Positions 24,549-26,712 of a DNA stretch of 26,712 nt are shown one piece after another. The notes under the pieces are model-generated. The model ran no database searches, was not told the DNA's origin, and was given only the letters and a program-made list of their open reading frames with translations. The stretch's first letter is position 1; each line of letters starts with the position of its first letter. Made by a program: the position numbers and the translations under genes. Origin of the DNA: a virus; IMG/VR virus record IMGVR_UViG_3300047552_000040, positions 1 through 26,712 of that record, one strand, 5' to 3'.

Positions 24549-25686
24549 AAGTGTACCATCCTTGTTTTGTATAGACATTGAGAACGTCCTGGAAATATCT
24601 TTCATATTGTGGTGCAACATTACCCAATACAAACTTATATCCATGGTCTCTGCAATTAACTGGTTTTAGGTTTGATACATTATGACATGCATCAACATAG
24701 TCCTTGAATGTGCGACATCTATAACCCGTAACTCCATCGATATTAAGTTCAGCGAATGCTGCATAGTCAGGAGTAATTGTTGGTGTACCGGATAGCCAGG
24801 ATTCTACTTGTACTCCCGCGAATGGTTCGCCATACTTGGATGCGATGAAGAGGGCTTGTGCATTGCTCATAAGTTTCATTCTTAATTGCGGGTCAGCATA
24901 TCCTACTTCCGTGACATGTTTCATGTCTGGGTGGGACATGTCATATCCCATTTCTTTGAGTGTACCTTGGCCCGCTACAACTAATCTCTTATTTGCTTTT
25001 CTCGTTGCATCAATGGCAATGTCCACACCCTTACCTGTGTATACTCTTCCTAGATAGAGAATGTAATCTTGTTTGGCAATTTGATACTTAAAATCTTCTG
25101 GGTCAAAGTAGTTGGGGATGACAACGTGGTAGTTGTCCTGGGTACATTGGTTGATACTGTTAAGTCCGCCGATTGCATTGCGTATTGCATGTGATTCAAA
25201 TACACGCCATCTTGCGAATGCGCCTCCATAACCAATACCAGATTCAACAAATATTAGTTGCCTGTGTGAATCTCCGCCAAAGTGATCATATATTGCTTTG
25301 TGTCCATAACCCCATGTCATGCAAACAATGATATGCTCATTAGATTGAGACATTAATTCATTCAATACTTTAATACTATTTTCAGCAAATACTTTATGAG
25401 CATAATCATCTGCTTTGAAATACTTCGCAAAGCCATGTACTTTCCAGGCTTTGCTGTCTACGTAGTCATCACCATATGCTTGTCTATGTGCACTATTATT
25501 AATTACTGTATGATGATGAACATCATGTGCATTGTGTATTTTTGAATCTTCGTGGCCTAAGTGATGTATTTCATGCCCTCTGCCAGACATCATTTTAATC
25601 ATCTTAAGTGCCTTTGACTGAAAGGCACATGCACTCCACTCAGGATGCGTGATAGTGTGAGGGACTCCTAAAATTGCTATTCTCAT
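24541..25686 (-). CDS. Glycosyltransferase, GT4-type GT-B fold (381 aa)
   Basis: The N-terminal Rossmann half starts MRIAILGVPHTITHPEWSAC and is His-rich (about 38-60). The C-terminal half carries the donor-binding motifs: PNYFDPEDF (191-199), YLGRVYTGKGVD (211-222, with R214 and K219), RLVVAGQG (234-241), and the E-x7-E motif E287/E295 in EPFAGVQVESWLSGTP. These are all expected for a working retaining GT4 enzyme. It starts in the stop of the HNH-like gene (ATGA) and overlaps the methyltransferase by eight bases, so the three are coupled. The acceptor is unknown: candidates are virion fibres (the collagen-like shaft), hypermodified DNA or host surface glycans. Confidence 0.9.
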   Translation of the reverse strand: MRIAILGVPHTITHPEWSACAFQSKALKMIKMMSGRGHEIHHLGHEDSKIHNAHDVHHHTVINNSAHRQAYGDDYVDSKAWKVHGFAKYFKADDYAHKVFAENSIKVLNELMSQSNEHIIVCMTWGYGHKAIYDHFGGDSHRQLIFVESGIGYGGAFARWRVFESHAIRNAIGGLNSINQCTQDNYHVVIPNYFDPEDFKYQIAKQDYILYLGRVYTGKGVDIAIDATRKANKRLVVAGQGTLKEMGYDMSHPDMKHVTEVGYADPQLRMKLMSNAQALFIASKYGEPFAGVQVESWLSGTPTITPDYAAFAELNIDGVTGYRCRTFKDYVDACHNVSNLKPVNCRDHGYKFVLGNVAPQYERYFQDVLNVYTKQGWYTYE

Positions 25687-26246
25687 AATCTAATCCAATC
25701 TGTTAATCTATCTAAATTTCTTTGTATCGTCGAGGTGTGCACTTTATAGAACTCTGCTGCTTTCTTGATAGTTTCAAATTTGCCATCAGGAGTTTGTATA
25801 GCACATTTGCCACCAGTTTTATTATCAGTGAAATAATACTCTAATGGTTTGGAGATCATTCTGTTACGAATAGTAACGTCCGTGCAACCATGACTTTTTG
25901 CAGCATCACCGATAAATTTAAAATCACCATTTGGTGTGTGCAAACTACGTGCGCTATGTCTATTAGCGCCTCTTTTTGTGAAGGGATTTATTGCTCGAGC
26001 ATCCTTTGAATTTTGACCTCTTGTCGCGCAATATATATTTCCTAATTGATATGGACCTGTATCATTAATGCGACACATGCATAATACATTAGGGTCAGTT
26101 CTAGATTGAGGTGGTTGAGTGTTTTTATCTATTCCATTAGATAACCACCAATCATACCATTCGTCGAATGTTAATAAGAAGCCAATGCCGCGAGTTTTCG
26201 CTTTGGCTTTATGAACTCTATATCTTTGTAGTGCGTTGGGTACCAT
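25683..26246 (-). CDS. HNH-type homing endonuclease with two NUMOD1/IENR1-like repeats (187 aa)
   Basis: The N-terminal part (RYRVHKAKAKTRGIGFLLTF, then DEWYDWWL) leads into CMCRINDTGPYQLGNIYCAT and RGQNSKDA, the pattern of phage HNH-type nucleases in which GPY-x-x-x-N-x and Q-N-S-x-x close the nuclease domain. Two tandem repeats follow: HTPNGDFKFIGDAAKSHGCT and QTPDGKFETIKKAAEFYKVH, each continuing into T-I-R/Q-R-N; these are IENR1/NUMOD1 DNA-binding units. A TTG at 26276 would add ten residues, but it lies upstream of a CTAAATA box at 26267-26274, so ATG 26246 (or 26252) is preferred. Unlike the other two endonuclease genes it is on the strand of the late genes and is translationally coupled to the glycosyltransferase. 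Confidence 0.82.
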   Translation of the reverse strand: MVPNALQRYRVHKAKAKTRGIGFLLTFDEWYDWWLSNGIDKNTQPPQSRTDPNVLCMCRINDTGPYQLGNIYCATRGQNSKDARAINPFTKRGANRHSARSLHTPNGDFKFIGDAAKSHGCTDVTIRNRMISKPLEYYFTDNKTGGKCAIQTPDGKFETIKKAAEFYKVHTSTIQRNLDRLTDWIRL

Positions 26247-26266
26247 GTACATCTCTATATCACTAG

Positions 26267-26274
26267 TATTTAGC
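26267..26274 (-). promoter_or_regulatory. Late-promoter-like box GCTAAATA
   Basis: It lies 20 bases before the preferred ATG at 26246 and shares CTAAATACT with the second box at 26308-26315, giving tandem boxes 41 bases apart ahead of the accessory block. Confidence 0.45.
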
Positions 26275-26307
26275 AATTATAGAGTAAGCACAATTATATC
26301 TATAGAG

Positions 26308-26315
26308 TATTTAGT
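26308..26315 (-). promoter_or_regulatory. Late-promoter-like box ACTAAATA (upstream of the tandem pair)
   Basis: It starts two bases after the stop of the membrane protein gene. The following CTCTATAGATATAATTG is similar to the sequence around the second box, suggesting a duplicated promoter region. A perfect TATAAT at 26278-26283 lies between them, but it has no -35 hexamer. Confidence 0.4.
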
Positions 26316-26317
26316 TG

Positions 26318-26712
26318 TTACTTTTCCAGGGAAATTTCATTAGCGATGTGAGATGAGATATCCTGAATAGCAACTTTCTCATGTGCTTTGGATTCCAACC
26401 AAGTAAACACTGTCCATGCAGCACCCGTGACCATTGCAATTACAGTTGCTACTTTGATTAGTGTCATGGCAATTGCATCCCACTTGAGTATTTGCTTTGC
26501 GCTAGTATTTGCTAAGTTGGCAATTTCTTTGAGTGTCGAATTCGTCTCGCTAACTGTGCTTGATAAAGTAGTAACGGCCCCAGTAATTTGATTAATTGTG
26601 TTCTGTAACTGATGATCTCGTTCTGTACTTGCTGCTACATGAGCATCTAACTTGTCAATGATGCGAACTTGAGTTGCATGAGTATCCTCAATGCGAGACT
26701 CAGCAGTTGAGA
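26318..26712 (-). CDS. Coiled-coil membrane protein, C-terminal 130 residues (5' end outside window)
   Basis: The frame is open from the window edge to TAA at 26318. The visible part has a long helical region (TQVRIIDKLDAHVAASTERD, then LQNTINQITGAVTTLSSTVS) with heptad hydrophobics, then one clear membrane segment (MTLIKVATVIAMVTGAAWTV, followed by FTWL), and a 25-residue tail. This layout, coiled coil before one membrane helix, is like XhlA/holin-accessory or other phage membrane-anchored proteins. I cannot assign the family without the N-terminus. Confidence 0.65.
   Translation of the reverse strand, partial: STAESRIEDTHATQVRIIDKLDAHVAASTERDHQLQNTINQITGAVTTLSSTVSETNSTLKEIANLANTSAKQILKWDAIAMTLIKVATVIAMVTGAAWTVFTWLESKAHEKVAIQDISSHIANEISLEK

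Noticed and set aside
23967-24644. Longer methyltransferase start at 24644
   Set aside because: It would overlap the glycosyltransferase by more than 100 bases, and the extra 32 residues are just the other frame of that gene; ATG 24548 has an AAGGA site and a normal short overlap.
26246-26276. TTG start at 26276 for the HNH-like gene
   Set aside because: It lies upstream of the CTAAATA box and has no ribosome binding site; two ATG codons follow at 26252 and 26246.

Overview
This window is a piece of a tailed-phage genome (Caudoviricetes). It carries a nearly complete virion-morphogenesis module read right to left on the minus strand. The architecture is that of a long, non-contractile-tailed phage (siphovirus, lambda/HK97-like): small and large terminase, portal, scaffold, HK97-fold capsid, connector, tail terminator, tail tube, frameshifted tail chaperones, tape measure, distal tail proteins, J-like hub and fibres. 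No sheath or contractile baseplate gene is seen. The DNA is AT-rich and gene-dense, with many ATGA/TAATG overlaps. The mix of collagen-like fibres, a beta-helix adhesin and free-standing homing endonucleases is common in phages from aquatic environments. The host cannot be named from this sequence.

Layout in transcription order (high to low coordinate): 26712-26318 is the end of a coiled-coil membrane protein. 26276-23707 is an accessory block with an HNH-like homing endonuclease, a GT4-type glycosyltransferase, a class I methyltransferase and an 87-aa unknown. 23697-21835 holds the terminase genes. 21814-18747 holds portal, scaffold and capsid. 18734-17380 holds connector, tail terminator and tail tube, closed by an intrinsic terminator. 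17281-16224 holds a small coiled-coil protein, the tail chaperones with a dnaX-type A_AAA_AAG -1 frameshift site, and an HK97-gp10-like protein. 16222-9258 runs from the tape measure through distal tail proteins to a J-like hub split into two genes. 8641-660 holds the fibres and small late proteins. Two plus-strand homing endonuclease genes (2-556, 8744-9190) sit in this otherwise minus-strand region.

The most interesting regulatory signal is an octamer close to TATAAATA on the minus strand, just upstream of most gene blocks and often overlapping the previous stop codon (10 sites, four reading CATAAATA or TATAAATA variants at obvious operon heads). It looks like a T4-type late promoter, which is unexpected in front of lambda/HK97-like head and tail genes. 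If real, it predicts a T4 gp55-like late sigma factor (and gp33/gp45-like partners) elsewhere in this genome.

Other points of note are a structural gene with a strong ribosome binding site but only an ATC start, a 12-bp hairpin in the scaffold-gene leader, an exact 74-bp in-frame direct repeat in the collagen-like fibre gene, and an EF-hand-like loop in the connector. I see no CRISPR array, tRNA, rRNA, integrase, lysis enzyme or insertion sequence in the window.
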